Assembly (NCBI RefSeq): GCF_900142785.1
Contig: NZ_FRCD01000014.1
Coordinates: forward strand, 62,001-126,000
Source: Chryseobacterium carnipullorum
Lineage (GTDB): Bacteria > Bacteroidota > Bacteroidia > Flavobacteriales > Weeksellaceae
DNA length: 64,000 nt
Direction of reading: 5' to 3'
Below the pieces are notes generated by a model, which was not told where the DNA came from, made no database searches, and saw only the letters and a program-made list of their open reading frames with translations. The position numbers were made by a program, and so were the translations under genes. Of the stretch, positions 43,944 to 54,164 are shown one piece after another. Numbering within the stretch: the stretch's first letter is position 1; each line of letters begins with the position of its first letter.

Positions 43944-46391
43944 TTAAAAATCTACAATAACATCTTTTTTAATACTTTGATAAGCAGTAATTTCATCAAA
44001 TTCATTCAAACTTAACAAAACCATTTTCTTGAACGGATCATAGTTTTTCCCCCGCGGAAGTTTGAGCATAATCTGAAACTGGTAGAGATTATTAAGCCTT
44101 GCAATCTGAGCCCTTTCCGGTCCCAAAACACATTCTTCCGGCAGATATTTTCTTAAAATAGACCCCAAAAACTGGGAAGCACGGTTCACCTTATCCTCTT
44201 TTCTGTGCTTAAGCTCGATCATGATAAGTTTTGTGAATGGCGGATAATGGAATTTCTGACGTTCCGTAAGAATATATTTATAGATTTTGGCAGGATTATT
44301 CATCTTGATCAGCTGAAAAACAGAATGCTCAGGATTATAGGTTTGAATTAAAATTTTCCCTTTTCCCGAAACCCTTCCCGCTCGTCCAGAAACCTGAGTG
44401 ATGAGCTGGTACGCTCTTTCTTCAGCCCTGAAATCCTGTACGTACAGTAAGGAATCAGCTTTGGGAATGGTAACCAGTTCGATATGGTCAAAATCAAGGC
44501 CCTTAGAAATCATCTGTGTTCCCACGATAATATCTGTTTCGCCTTCTTCTATCTTTTCGTAGAGCTTTTCGTAGGCAAACTTCTTACGCATGGAATCTAC
44601 ATCCATCCGGTCTACTTCATTGTCGGGGAAAAGTTTGGAAACTTCCTCGTGAATCTGTTCTACGCCTACTCCTCTTTCATTCAGCTTTTCCGACTGACAT
44701 TTCGGGCAGCTTTTGGGCTTTGATGCTCTCTGCCCGCAATAGTGGCATTTCATTTCATTGGCCGCTTTGTGATAGGTCATCACGACATCGCAGTTCGAAC
44801 AGTAATTAACGTAGCCACAACTTTCACACTCGATTACATTGGCATAGCCACGACGGTTGTGAAGTACGATGGCCTGATTTTTTTCATCAAGTGTTTTTTT
44901 GATTTCATCAATAAGTTGTAAAGAAAAATTACCGGAAACTTTTTTAGATTCCTGGGCTTCTTTAAAATTGATCAGTTCGTATTCAGGTAGATCTACATTC
45001 CCGAATCTTTCATTGAGGAAAATATATTTTATTTTGTCTTTTCTGGCGTTATAATAACTTTCTACAGAGGGAGTGGCTGATCCCAGAATGACTCCGGCAC
45101 CGTAAAGATTTCCCAAAACCAGGGCTGCATCTTTTGCGCTAAAATTGGGTGAAGCTTCTCTGGGTCTGTAAGCGGAATCATGTTCCTCATCCACCACGAT
45201 CAATCCGAGATTGTGATAAGGCAGAAACAACGCATTCCGTGTTCCGATAAGGATTTTGATATCATTCTGCTTAATTCTCCTCCAGACTTCTACGCGTTCA
45301 AAATCGGTGAGTTTCTGGTGATAGAAACCAAGCTGTCTTCCATATTTCTTTTCTAATCTTTGGGTAATCTGTTTGGTAAGCGAAATTTCAGGAAGCAGGA
45401 AGAGAACATTTTTCCCTTCTTCAATACATTCTTCTATTTTTTCTAAATAAATATGGGTTTTTCCAGAGGAAGTCACGCCATGCAACAATACATTTTTACC
45501 TTCCTCAAAGGCTTCATCGATTTCAACTTTGGCCTCCTTCTGTTGTTCGGAAAGTTCTTCCAGCGCTTCAATTTCACCTTCGTAACTTTCGATCCTGTCT
45601 TTCTGCATGTAATATTCCTCGACAAGATTTTTATCGGTAAGCGGTTTAAAATGGGAGCTGCCGAAATATCCATCCTCAAAAAGTTCAGCCTTTTTTATAG
45701 GAATATCAGGATGTTCCGTCTGCTTTTCCAAAATCGCCAGAAAAAGGTCTTTCTGCTTGGGTGCCTTGTTCAGTTTCAGAAGAATTTCAGTAAGGTTCTG
45801 GTTGACTAAAACCTCATCTTTGATTTTTACGTAGGCTACTTCTTTTGCTTTATATTTTTCATCAATTTTTTCATCAATTTCAATATACTGCAAATCGATC
45901 AGTGAATTGATGGTTTTAATAATATCTTTTTTAGGAACAAAGGCTTCGATATCGGTAAGGTTGATCAACTGGCGTACTTCCAACGCCTGGATCAAATACA
46001 TTTCATTGACATCTAGATTTTCAAAATCAACCGTAATCCCGGGCTTTAACTTCAGATAGGTTTCACTTTCCAGTTTTAAAGAGGAGGGAAAGGCAAAACG
46101 GTAGATCTCACCCAATTTGCACAGATAGTAATCTGAAAGCCAGTTCCAGAAATTGATTTGCTCTTCAGGCACGATGGGTTGATCATCCAAAATACTGATC
46201 ACTTCTTTAGCCACAAAATTCTCAGGTGTGTTGTCGTGAAGTTCAAAAACAATTCCTGTATAGATTTTCTTCCCTCCAAACGGTACCAATACCCGCATTC
46301 CCGGCTGGATATCAGTTATTAGTTCTTCCGGAACTTTATACGTGAAAGATCCTTTTAAATTAAGTGGTAAAACGATTTGAGCGTACTGCAA
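43944..46391 (-). CDS. priA: primosomal protein N' (replication restart helicase)
   Basis: 815 residues. N-terminal DNA-binding part (LPLNLKGSFTYKVP), Walker A HGVTSSGKTHIYLEK, Walker B with DEEHDSAY, and the zinc-binding region CESCGYVNYCSNC ... CHYCGQ ... CPKC inserted in the helicase core. Motif V/VI segments GTQMISKGLDFDH and QVSGRAGRVSGKG are present. It reloads the replisome at stalled forks. It is monocistronic. Confidence 0.96.
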   Translation of the reverse strand: MQYAQIVLPLNLKGSFTYKVPEELITDIQPGMRVLVPFGGKKIYTGIVFELHDNTPENFVAKEVISILDDQPIVPEEQINFWNWLSDYYLCKLGEIYRFAFPSSLKLESETYLKLKPGITVDFENLDVNEMYLIQALEVRQLINLTDIEAFVPKKDIIKTINSLIDLQYIEIDEKIDEKYKAKEVAYVKIKDEVLVNQNLTEILLKLNKAPKQKDLFLAILEKQTEHPDIPIKKAELFEDGYFGSSHFKPLTDKNLVEEYYMQKDRIESYEGEIEALEELSEQQKEAKVEIDEAFEEGKNVLLHGVTSSGKTHIYLEKIEECIEEGKNVLFLLPEISLTKQITQRLEKKYGRQLGFYHQKLTDFERVEVWRRIKQNDIKILIGTRNALFLPYHNLGLIVVDEEHDSAYRPREASPNFSAKDAALVLGNLYGAGVILGSATPSVESYYNARKDKIKYIFLNERFGNVDLPEYELINFKEAQESKKVSGNFSLQLIDEIKKTLDEKNQAIVLHNRRGYANVIECESCGYVNYCSNCDVVMTYHKAANEMKCHYCGQRASKPKSCPKCQSEKLNERGVGVEQIHEEVSKLFPDNEVDRMDVDSMRKKFAYEKLYEKIEEGETDIIVGTQMISKGLDFDHIELVTIPKADSLLYVQDFRAEERAYQLITQVSGRAGRVSGKGKILIQTYNPEHSVFQLIKMNNPAKIYKYILTERQKFHYPPFTKLIMIELKHRKEDKVNRASQFLGSILRKYLPEECVLGPERAQIARLNNLYQFQIMLKLPRGKNYDPFKKMVLLSLNEFDEITAYQSIKKDVIVDF

Positions 46392-46553
46392 GGGAAATTT
46401 TTAAAGTGTAAAATTAGATTTTTCTTTAGAGAACTGCAATTTTTTATTGAGATTGTATGCTGTCATTGTAAGGAGGTGTAGTGAGGTTAACTTAAATAAA
46501 GTAAAAAATCTTTTTCTCGTATTTTAAATGGCACCAGAAGGCTTTCTGTTTCT

Positions 46554-46619
46554 CGCAGATTTAGCAAATTAAGCAGATTAAAAATAATGTGTATCTCTGC
46601 AAGATCTATGCAATCTGCG
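46554..46619. repeat. inverted-repeat spacer in the priA-AEC gap
   Basis: The gap 46392-46894 has no supported gene. CGCAGATT (46554-46561) and AATCTGCG (46612-46619) bracket repeated AGCAGATT-like words. Near 46840-46870 there is another low-complexity piece (CTTTCGCTTTGCTCTGAATGAC). Both resemble dispersed intergenic repeats of Chryseobacterium-like genomes. Confidence 0.55.
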
Positions 46620-46894
46620 GGAGGTTATTTCAAAATGTAATACGATGTAGTTTTTCAAACGCAAAGTATGATGTTGAAAGCTTTTAATTTTAAGGAAAGC
46701 AATGCGTCCGGCTGCACTGTTGATGAAGCTTTATTGATAAAACGTTGGCTTAATCAAATCAGGGCTCATTAGTTTGACTCTTTGTTTAACTAAAAACAAG
46801 GTCTTAAAATTAATCCTGGCATCGAAAAAGCAATTTTCCTTTTGAGATTCTTTCGCTTTGCTCTGAATGACAAGTATATGGCTAAATTTTGATT

Positions 46895-47803
46895 TTAGAA
46901 AAGCCATTCGGTGATGTGATACCAACCTGCTGAAGTGAGGAATCCCACTATAATGCTGAAACCAATGATGAGATTGGTAAGCTTGGTATTGAGTCTGAAC
47001 TGTTCTGCAATAATGCTTGAGGTGACCACGGTAGGCATAGCGGCTTCAAACACGGTAATTTTCGCTACATCTCCTTTTATATTGAGAAGCAGTGCCAATC
47101 CTAAAACGATTGCCGGAGCTAAGATCAATTTATACAACATGGAAGCAGACATCTGCGGGATCAGTTTTTTCCATCCGTTGAATTTCAACTGAAGTCCTAC
47201 AGAGAATAATGCCAATGGACTTACCGTGGCAGCCAGTTTATCAAAAAAAGGTTCAGCCGCTGTAAAATCAATAAACTGAGATAATGTCAGTGCTGCGATA
47301 CAGCCTACCAGTGGCGGAAAGGTAATCAGTCTTTTAAGAATAAACAGAGCACTTACTTTTCCGGATCTGCTTCCTCCTTTTACTGCGGCAATGATTCCTA
47401 AGGTAGAAAGGGCAAAAAACATGGTCTGATCACAAATAATAGCAATACTTAAAAGGCTTTCTCCGTAAAAAGCACTGATCAGCGGAAATCCTATAAAGGA
47501 AGTGTTACTATAACCACTTGTTAATTCCAATGTACTTCTTGAACGCCTCGAATAGCCTTTGCTTTTACTGTAAAATAGCATAAAGAAGAAACAGAAAACG
47601 GAAATCAGGAAGGTAGCTGCAATCGGAAACAGCATTTCTGTGGTCCATTTTACTTTGGGCAGGTATTTAAATGACACTGCGGGCAGCGCAAGATAGAGAA
47701 TCCAGGTATTGATGCCTTTATGAGCATCGGGATGGATAGATTTTGTTGCTTTGAATACCATTCCGGCTATAATGCATACTGCAATCAGAACAAAATTGAC
47801 CAT
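46895..47803 (-). CDS. AEC (auxin efflux carrier) family transporter
   Basis: 302 residues with about ten hydrophobic helices. VAICIIAGMVFKATK-like start (VLIAVCIIAGMVFKATK), ELTSGYSNTSFIGFPLISAFYG, CDQTMFFALSTLG and FEAAMPTVVTSSIIAEQF are the typical AEC motifs. Related carriers export malate, auxin or other carboxylates. The substrate is unknown. It stands alone. Confidence 0.9.
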   Translation of the reverse strand: MVNFVLIAVCIIAGMVFKATKSIHPDAHKGINTWILYLALPAVSFKYLPKVKWTTEMLFPIAATFLISVFCFFFMLFYSKSKGYSRRSRSTLELTSGYSNTSFIGFPLISAFYGESLLSIAIICDQTMFFALSTLGIIAAVKGGSRSGKVSALFILKRLITFPPLVGCIAALTLSQFIDFTAAEPFFDKLAATVSPLALFSVGLQLKFNGWKKLIPQMSASMLYKLILAPAIVLGLALLLNIKGDVAKITVFEAAMPTVVTSSIIAEQFRLNTKLTNLIIGFSIIVGFLTSAGWYHITEWLF

Positions 47804-48057
47804 GTTATTTTAAAATATCATACGAAGTTACGGTTGATTTTTTATTTACAGACTCAAAAAACAATTTTTATTTAAAATAATTTCAGAGAGAATATCATCC
47901 ATATAATTCAATAAACATAATACTTTAATACTATTTAATTCTCCTTTAATCACGAAATAAACTAAAGAACTTATGTTAAATTTTAATATTTTTTACTAAA
48001 TAAATCACAAAATATTGAATAAATTATTACATTTACTAACCACAAAATATATTTAAT

Positions 48058-48933
48058 ATGAAAAGTAAATTAATGTCTTTAGCACTAAGCGTGCTATTCC
48101 TGTCCTCCTGCAATTCCAATGAGGACATCACCACTTCAAATCCTGAGCCTACTCCCCAAAAGCAATATGCATTGGGAGCAAAACTTGTAGATGAGCAGAC
48201 GTTTAACTCTTATCAAAAAGCAGATATAGAGGCATTGACACTGAAATTTAAAGGAAAAAGTCTGGATGCTGCTAAAGTTGCTCTTCCAGGCAGCTACACG
48301 ATTCCCAGTTCAGCAGTGGGAAATCAGGGCTCCGAAGGTTCTTGCGTTGCATGGGCCACAGCGTACGCGGCGGCAAGTTCAATTGAACGCAACTTTAAAG
48401 GGGTTACTCAAAGCAGAAGTCCTGAGTATGTTTACAACCAGATCAAAGTGGGAACATGTGCTCAGGGGGCCTATGTTACTGCGGGACTTAATCTGATAAA
48501 AAATCAGGGAGTCTGCAGCTGGAATGAAATGCCTTATACGGATGCCGGATGTTCCACACAACCTAATGCAACACAGAAGGCTGCAGCAAGTACGCATAAG
48601 TTTACGAGCTGGGGAACCGTCAATAAAACGGATATCACAGGGGTAAAAAATTTACTAAGCATGAATCTTCCTGTCATTATTGCAGTAAGCGTGGATGACA
48701 GTTTTTACAATATGGGAAGTACAGGATGGATCTGGAAAGCCCATTCGGGACAGAATTATGGCGGACATGCCATTTGTGTTGTCGGGTATGACGACAGCAA
48801 GCAGGCGTTTAAGGTTCAGAATTCATGGGGGCTGTCATGGGGAAGCAGCGGACATTTCTGGATCGACTATTCATTCTTTGCAAAAACCTCTAATGGAGCC
48901 ATTAATGAGAGTTATGTAGCCTATGTTCAATAA
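48058..48933 (+). CDS. papain-like (C1) cysteine peptidase lipoprotein
   Basis: 291 residues. Lipobox FLSSC (Cys18). Peptidase C1 motifs: the active Cys in NQGSEGSCVAWATAYAAAS, the His in GGHAICVVGYDD and the Asn in VQNSWGLSWGSSGHFWIDY. It is probably outer-membrane-anchored and works on peptides outside the cytoplasm. The upstream 254-base gap is strongly AT-rich with no clear promoter match. Confidence 0.9.
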   Translation: MKSKLMSLALSVLFLSSCNSNEDITTSNPEPTPQKQYALGAKLVDEQTFNSYQKADIEALTLKFKGKSLDAAKVALPGSYTIPSSAVGNQGSEGSCVAWATAYAAASSIERNFKGVTQSRSPEYVYNQIKVGTCAQGAYVTAGLNLIKNQGVCSWNEMPYTDAGCSTQPNATQKAAASTHKFTSWGTVNKTDITGVKNLLSMNLPVIIAVSVDDSFYNMGSTGWIWKAHSGQNYGGHAICVVGYDDSKQAFKVQNSWGLSWGSSGHFWIDYSFFAKTSNGAINESYVAYVQ

Positions 48934-48964
48934 TCATACAGCACCACATTATTTTATATAAAAG

Positions 48965-48998
48965 AAGCCTTCCATAGTTGTGGAAGGCTTTTCTTTTT
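48965..48998. terminator. terminator between the C1 peptidase and beta-mannosidase genes
   Basis: AAGCCTTCCA (48965-48974) pairs with TGGAAGGCTT (48981-48990), then a T-rich tail. Confidence 0.8.
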
Positions 48999-49006
48999 CA
49001 GACGCA

Positions 49007-51493
49007 TTATTGATGTTGCATCGTATCCCAAAGACTCATGACTTCAATGTTTTGTAAAGGTTTTGAAAGTTTGATCTTTTTTGACGTATTGGGAAGGAGG
49101 TCGAAGAAGTTATCACTATAATGCGTATCTCCCATCAGATAGACCTCTTTTGCCAAAACATCTGTAGAAATTTCAATCTCATCTGCTGCCACTCTTTTCA
49201 TCTTAATGGCAGGTTTTGAAAGTTGTAAATCTTTAGGCCTGACAAAGAAATGCTGATTGGCCGCAATGACTTTTCCACCGTTATCTTTCAGGGTAAGTTG
49301 TAAAAAGATTGTATTTCTATCGGATTCATTCAGTAAATTTTTAATTTCAACCGGATCAAATTTCAGAATACTTCCCAATGTTTGCTCTCTTGAAACGCCT
49401 ATGATTTCTTTTAAAACCTTTCCCTCAAAATTTAAAACTTCGATTTCCAAACTGACCCCACTGAGATCATTCAGTCCATCATTAACCGCATAAAAGTTTA
49501 ACATTCCTTCTTTTTCTTCCGTCAGAATAACCTGCTGTTCAAAACTTCTCTTCATCTGATATTGAAGCGCCTTCCAGTTTCCTGAATAATCAATGGAAGA
49601 CCATGAAACAACAGGCCAGCAGTCGTTCAGCTGCCAGTATAAAGTTCCCATATTATAAGGTTTTGCACGACGATGGGCCTCTACAGCGATTCTCATCCCT
49701 CTTGCCTGAAGCAATTGGGAAATGTAATTGTATTTTACAAAATCTATGGGAAGCGGATAATCTCTTTTGATATATTCATTGATGATCTCCCAGCCTCTGC
49801 TATGTTTTTCATGAGCTTTAATCGTTGGATTTTGAAGATTCAGATCAGGAGTTCCCGAAAACATGGATTTTACAGCTTCAAGACCTGGCATCCCCTGAAA
49901 ACCATATTCGGACATGAAGCGGCCCACCTTTTCGTTATAGATCTCAAATGGCTGTTCTCCCCACCAAACGCCCCAATAATGGGAGTCTCCTTCTGTAAGG
50001 CTTTCTTTATGTCCCCATCCAATGGATGGCGAACTCGGCCAGTATCTATTTTTATCGGGAGTAAGATTCTCCTTCAATGCATTGGGAATCACTTCATGGA
50101 ACAATTTTTTATAGTCTTTCCAGACCTGAAGGGAGTCATCTTTTGAGTATTTGAACTGCTTCTGATATCCCCAGTTGACAATCGCTTCATCAATTTCATT
50201 ATTTCCACACCACAAAGCAATCGAGGGATGATTCTGCAGTCGGTTAACCTGATCTTTTACTTCTTCTTTTACGTTGTTTAAAAAAGCTTCATCAGCCGGA
50301 TAAAAGCTTCCGGCAAACATGAAATCCTGCCAGACTAAAATGCCGTTTTCGTCACAGGCTTTATAAAATTCATCATCTTCATAGATTCCACCGCCCCAGA
50401 TACGGATCATATTCATATGGGCGTCTTTGGCATCTTTGATGAGCTTCCGGTATTTTTCTTTGGTTATTCTGGGTGAAAAACTATCAGCAGGAATCCAGTT
50501 GGTTCCTTTAGCATACAATGGCTGGCCATTGACTTTAAAGTAGAAGGATTTTCCAGCAGCATCCTTTTCCTGAACGAGTTCTACCGTTCTAAGACCAACT
50601 TTTATATTCTTTTGATCTAACGCTTTACTATTTTTGGAAAGTTCAATTTTAAAATCATGAAGATTGGCTTCTCCCCATCCGTTGGGTTGCCAGAGTTTGA
50701 AACCGCTCACATTATAAGGAACACGAATTGTATTGATTCCTTTTTTGAGAGCAATGGTTTTGTTCAATTGATTAATATTCAAACGATAATCCCCGGCTTC
50801 CTGGGCATTAATTTCAATTTCAAAATTAAAATCCAAAACTTCATTTGAAAAGTTCTGATGGTATTTAACGTTCTCAATTTTCGCGAAATTCCAGAGTTCC
50901 AATTGTATCTCTTTCCAGATTCCTGCGGTCACCAGTCTGGGTCCCCAATCCCAACCAAACTGATATTGGGCCTTTCTTACAAAGCTGCGGGGTGATTCCG
51001 GTATAGCAAACGGAACTTTTTTCGCCAATTCCTTGCCTTGTTTCACGGCCGATTTGAATTTAATCTGTAAGTCATTGTCCCCTTGTTTCAGGAATTCTTT
51101 CACAGGAACATTCCATTTCCTGAACATATTGTCTGTTTTCTTCAACAGTTTTCCGTTCAGGTAGATCTCGGAAAAGGTATCGAGACCATTAAAAATCAAA
51201 TCAATATGATCATTTTTTAGTTCATTTGCTGAAACTTTAAAGGTTGTTTGATATTCCCAGTCTTCATTTTCTATCCACTGTACTTTTTTTTCGTTTTCAT
51301 CTTTGAAAGGATCGGGAATGATTTTATTGTCCATCAGATCAAGATGAACGGTACCCGGAATTTTTGCAGGCAACCATTTCTGCTCTTTTGTATTTTTGAA
51401 CTGCCATTTCTCTGAAGACAAACTTCTTTCTGTCATTTGTGCAGTTATCATGGTTTGGATCAAAAGGAAAGCTAGCAGGATCGATTTATTCAT
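49007..51493 (-). CDS. beta-mannosidase (GH2), exported
   Basis: 828 residues; signal peptide MNKSILLAFLLIQTMITAQ. Sugar-binding N-domain (WEYQTTF, FNGLDTFSEIYLNG), GH2 barrel with acid/base Glu in WCGNNEIDEAIVNW and nucleophile Glu in FMSEYGFQGMPGLE. The layout matches beta-mannosidases that remove the Man-beta-1,4-GlcNAc of N-glycan cores. It overlaps the upstream GxxExxY gene by 8 bases. Context with aspG and GH20 supports N-glycan use. Confidence 0.93.
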   Translation of the reverse strand: MNKSILLAFLLIQTMITAQMTERSLSSEKWQFKNTKEQKWLPAKIPGTVHLDLMDNKIIPDPFKDENEKKVQWIENEDWEYQTTFKVSANELKNDHIDLIFNGLDTFSEIYLNGKLLKKTDNMFRKWNVPVKEFLKQGDNDLQIKFKSAVKQGKELAKKVPFAIPESPRSFVRKAQYQFGWDWGPRLVTAGIWKEIQLELWNFAKIENVKYHQNFSNEVLDFNFEIEINAQEAGDYRLNINQLNKTIALKKGINTIRVPYNVSGFKLWQPNGWGEANLHDFKIELSKNSKALDQKNIKVGLRTVELVQEKDAAGKSFYFKVNGQPLYAKGTNWIPADSFSPRITKEKYRKLIKDAKDAHMNMIRIWGGGIYEDDEFYKACDENGILVWQDFMFAGSFYPADEAFLNNVKEEVKDQVNRLQNHPSIALWCGNNEIDEAIVNWGYQKQFKYSKDDSLQVWKDYKKLFHEVIPNALKENLTPDKNRYWPSSPSIGWGHKESLTEGDSHYWGVWWGEQPFEIYNEKVGRFMSEYGFQGMPGLEAVKSMFSGTPDLNLQNPTIKAHEKHSRGWEIINEYIKRDYPLPIDFVKYNYISQLLQARGMRIAVEAHRRAKPYNMGTLYWQLNDCWPVVSWSSIDYSGNWKALQYQMKRSFEQQVILTEEKEGMLNFYAVNDGLNDLSGVSLEIEVLNFEGKVLKEIIGVSREQTLGSILKFDPVEIKNLLNESDRNTIFLQLTLKDNGGKVIAANQHFFVRPKDLQLSKPAIKMKRVAADEIEISTDVLAKEVYLMGDTHYSDNFFDLLPNTSKKIKLSKPLQNIEVMSLWDTMQHQ

Positions 51494-51872
51494 TAATAAG
51501 TTTATTTACAATTCTGTGAATACCGTATTTGATAAGTTCACTGTTGAAATTGATAAGAAGTCCCAGTCTGATATTAGTCAGTTTAAGATAGGTCAAAACC
51601 TGTGAGTAAAAAACAGGATTCAGTTCAAGAACAGCTTTTACTTCAATGATCACCTTATTTTCCACGATTAAATCAATTTTACAGGCATTTTCTACTGTAA
51701 TTTCTTTATACTTTAAAGACAAAGCTTTCTGTTGCTGTACATCCATTCCTTGTTGTTTCAATTCGTACGCAAGAGCTGCTTCATAGGCATTTTCCAATAA
51801 TCCGACACCAAGATTTCTATGGACTTCTATAGCGGCTCCTATTATCTTGTAGGACAATTCGTTTTCTATCAT
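51486..51872 (-). CDS. GxxExxY protein
   Basis: 128 residues. Named for its signature GVGLLENAY; DLIVENKVIIEVKAV shows a nuclease-like ExK-type core, related to PD-(D/E)XK nucleases. The function is unknown; these genes are common and often near mobile or repeat DNA. Its end overlaps the start of the beta-mannosidase gene by 8 bases. The repeat region follows on its other side. Confidence 0.9.
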   Translation of the reverse strand: MIENELSYKIIGAAIEVHRNLGVGLLENAYEAALAYELKQQGMDVQQQKALSLKYKEITVENACKIDLIVENKVIIEVKAVLELNPVFYSQVLTYLKLTNIRLGLLINFNSELIKYGIHRIVNKLINE

Positions 51873-51934
51873 TCATTTGTGTTTTTATATTTTGTTTCTT
51901 ATTATTTTTTGACGCAAAGGCTTATTTTACTACT

Positions 51935-52420
51935 GCATACTTTAAGCCTGCCAAGAAAGAATCAATTAGCATTGATTCGATTAAGCGGACGCTCATGCAT
52001 TCAACTTCATCAGCGACAGAGTCGCATTCTTTGCCTTCCTTAAAATTCACCGTTATCTACGTAAAAACTTTGCGTTTAAAATATAACAAAGATTAATTTT
52101 AAAACGGCATACTTTAAACCTGCAAAGAAAGAATCAATTAGCATTGATTCGATTAAGCGAACGCTCCATTCAACTTCATCAGCGACAAAGTCGCATTCTT
52201 TGCCTTCCTTAAAATTCACCGTTATCTACGTAAAAACTTTGCGTTTAAAATATAACAAAGATTAATTTTAAAACGGCATACTTTAAGCCTGCCAAGAAAG
52301 AATCAATTAGCATTGATTCGATTAAGAGGACGCTCCATTCAACTTCATCAGCGACCAAGTCGCATTCTTTGTCTTCCTTAAAACTCACCGTTATCTACGT
52401 AAAAACTTTGCGTTTAAAAA
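51935..52420. repeat. three tandem ~170-bp repeats carrying hairpins
   Basis: Copies begin at 51935, 52107 and 52276 (periods 172 and 169). Each has a GAATCAA-TTAGCA-TTGATTC hairpin (copy 1: 51959-51978) and a GCGAC-nnn-GTCGC hairpin with loops AGA, AAA and CAA (52013-52025, 52182-52194, 52351-52363). Stems are unchanged while loops differ. The copies end in TTTGCGTTTAAAA. No open frame is credible. The function is unknown. Confidence 0.9.
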
Positions 52421-52426
52421 ACGAAT

Positions 52427-53089
52427 TTATTTATTTTTCAAGGCAACCACCTCATCCGCGCTCGCAAAAGCGCCACCATCTGTAATCGCTGATGAATGAA
52501 AATAGTCTGCATTGGTGAATTCGCGGATCTCTTTAATATTGGATGAACGAAGTCCGCCTCCAACCAGAATCCCGATCCTTCCCGCAGAAAGTTCAACGAG
52601 TTTTTTCAGGTTTTCTTTACCTTCTGAAACATTGGGTTTCTGACCTGAAGTAAGAATGGTTTTAAAACCACATCCGATTACCTTTTCCAGAGCGTTTTCA
52701 AGATCCTTAGCTCTGTCAAAAGCCCGGTGAAAGGTACATGGAAGAGGATTTGCCAATTCTACTAATGTTTTATTCTGCACAAGGTTTACCTCATCATTTC
52801 CGTCGAGAATACCAAAAACGAAACCGTCAATCCCTAACGATTTTAAATAGATCAAATCCGTTTTCATTTGTTCAAACTCAGCATCTGAATAAGTAAAATC
52901 ACCGCCTCTGGGTCTTATCATTACAAAAATTGGGATATTAATTTTTGCTCTGAGATCTTTTAAGGTTTCAAAATCCGGAGTTGTTCCGCCTTCGCTTAAT
53001 CCGTCACATAATTCTATTCGGTCTGCTCCGTTTTCAAAAGCTATGATTGCAGATTCAGGATTGAAACACGCTATTTCTATTTTTGACAT
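52427..53089 (-). CDS. cutC: CutC-family protein
   Basis: 220-residue TIM barrel. KIEIACFNPESAIIAFENGADRIELCDGLSEGGTTP and MIRPRGGDFTYSDAEFEQM are diagnostic. CutC was named for copper homeostasis, but its true enzyme role is uncertain. Here it lies 32 bases after aspG and in a run with glycan hydrolases, so a sugar-related role deserves thought. It has no signal peptide. Confidence 0.93.
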   Translation of the reverse strand: MSKIEIACFNPESAIIAFENGADRIELCDGLSEGGTTPDFETLKDLRAKINIPIFVMIRPRGGDFTYSDAEFEQMKTDLIYLKSLGIDGFVFGILDGNDEVNLVQNKTLVELANPLPCTFHRAFDRAKDLENALEKVIGCGFKTILTSGQKPNVSEGKENLKKLVELSAGRIGILVGGGLRSSNIKEIREFTNADYFHSSAITDGGAFASADEVVALKNK

Positions 53090-53121
53090 TTATTGTTTAT
53101 TGAATGGTAAGAAAAATATTT

Positions 53122-54114
53122 TTATTTCAAGGCAAATTCCGGCTTTTCAAGACGGTTTCCCTTCTGATCATGAACGGCAAAATTAAATCCGTCCTGAATA
53201 CAGTAAGAACCGTACTCCCCTTTTTTATTCAAAGCGATAAAGCCAACCTGGATATCTTTTAAATTTTTATTTCTTCTCTTAGTAATATTGACAATTCTTT
53301 CTACGGCTTCTTTACAGGCCTGTTGAGGATTTCTACCCTGTCTCATCAATTCAACCACAAGATGGGTCCCCACGGTACGGATGACTTCTTCACCATGTCC
53401 GGTCGCTGTGGCTGCTCCTACTTCATTATCAACAAATAAACCTGCACCAATGATCGGGGAATCCCCCACTCTACCATGCATTTTAAACGCCATTCCACTG
53501 GTGGTACAGGCTCCGGAAAGATTTCCCTGGGCGTCCAGAGCAATCATTCCTATAGTATCATGATTTTCAATATTGGCAATAGGTTTATATTCGCTGGTTT
53601 TCAGCCACTCTTTCCATTCTTTTTCTGATTCCGGAGTAAGAAGGTTTTCTTTTTTGAATCCCTGTGATAAAGCAAACTGAAGCGCCCCATCTCCTACCAA
53701 CATCACATGCGGCGTTTTTTCCATAACAGATCTTGCTACGGAAATAGGGTTTTTAATATGCTCCAAGCATGCCACTGAACCAATATTATAGTTGTCATCC
53801 ATAATACAGGCATCCAGAGTCACCCTTCCGTCTCTGTCCGGACGCCCTCCGTATCCTACACTTCTTTCAGTTGGGTCCAGCTCTACAAGACGAACTCCTT
53901 TTTCTACTGCATCAAGAGCTTTTCCGCCTTTTCCAAGAATAGTCCATGCTTCTTCATTGGCTTTCAGTCCAAAATTCCAGGTGGAAAGAACGATGGGCTT
54001 ACCTACTCTATTATGATTATCAGGCAGATCTTTCGCGATGAGATCCAGTGGGTTTACGGCAAGTGCCAGAGAAGCAGCGGCCGTTTTTTTGATGAAGTTT
54101 CGTCTACTTTGCAT
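53122..54114 (-). CDS. aspG: N4-(beta-N-acetylglucosaminyl)-L-asparaginase (glycosylasparaginase)
   Basis: 330 residues. TAT-type signal (SRRNFIKKTAAASLALA). The N-terminal nucleophile Thr follows Asp in NHDTIGMIALDAQGN, where the precursor cuts itself. GRVGDSPIIGAGLFVDNEVGAATATGHGE is the family's substrate loop. The enzyme frees GlcNAc from Asn in N-glycan remnants and is well known in Elizabethkingia (formerly Flavobacterium) meningosepticum. The ATG at 54144 adds 10 residues before the SRR motif and is not preferred. Confidence 0.95.
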   Translation of the reverse strand: MQSRRNFIKKTAAASLALAVNPLDLIAKDLPDNHNRVGKPIVLSTWNFGLKANEEAWTILGKGGKALDAVEKGVRLVELDPTERSVGYGGRPDRDGRVTLDACIMDDNYNIGSVACLEHIKNPISVARSVMEKTPHVMLVGDGALQFALSQGFKKENLLTPESEKEWKEWLKTSEYKPIANIENHDTIGMIALDAQGNLSGACTTSGMAFKMHGRVGDSPIIGAGLFVDNEVGAATATGHGEEVIRTVGTHLVVELMRQGRNPQQACKEAVERIVNITKRRNKNLKDIQVGFIALNKKGEYGSYCIQDGFNFAVHDQKGNRLEKPEFALK

Positions 54115-54164
54115 GTAAGATGTATTTGCCTCCCAAATTAGCAAATTTCCCGCTAGCAGAAAAG

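Noticed and set aside
46731-46925. 64-residue minus-strand frame near the AEC gene
   Set aside because: Made mostly of dispersed intergenic repeat sequence and overlapping the end of the AEC gene.
49673-50146. 157-residue plus-strand frame in the beta-mannosidase gene
   Set aside because: Opposite-strand shadow of a well supported GH2 gene.
51819-52043. 74-residue frame running into the tandem repeat
   Set aside because: It spans repeat DNA and the antisense start of the GxxExxY gene; no family features.
51935-52420. CRISPR array
   Set aside because: Units are ~170 bp with no alternation of short repeats and unique spacers, and no cas genes are seen.
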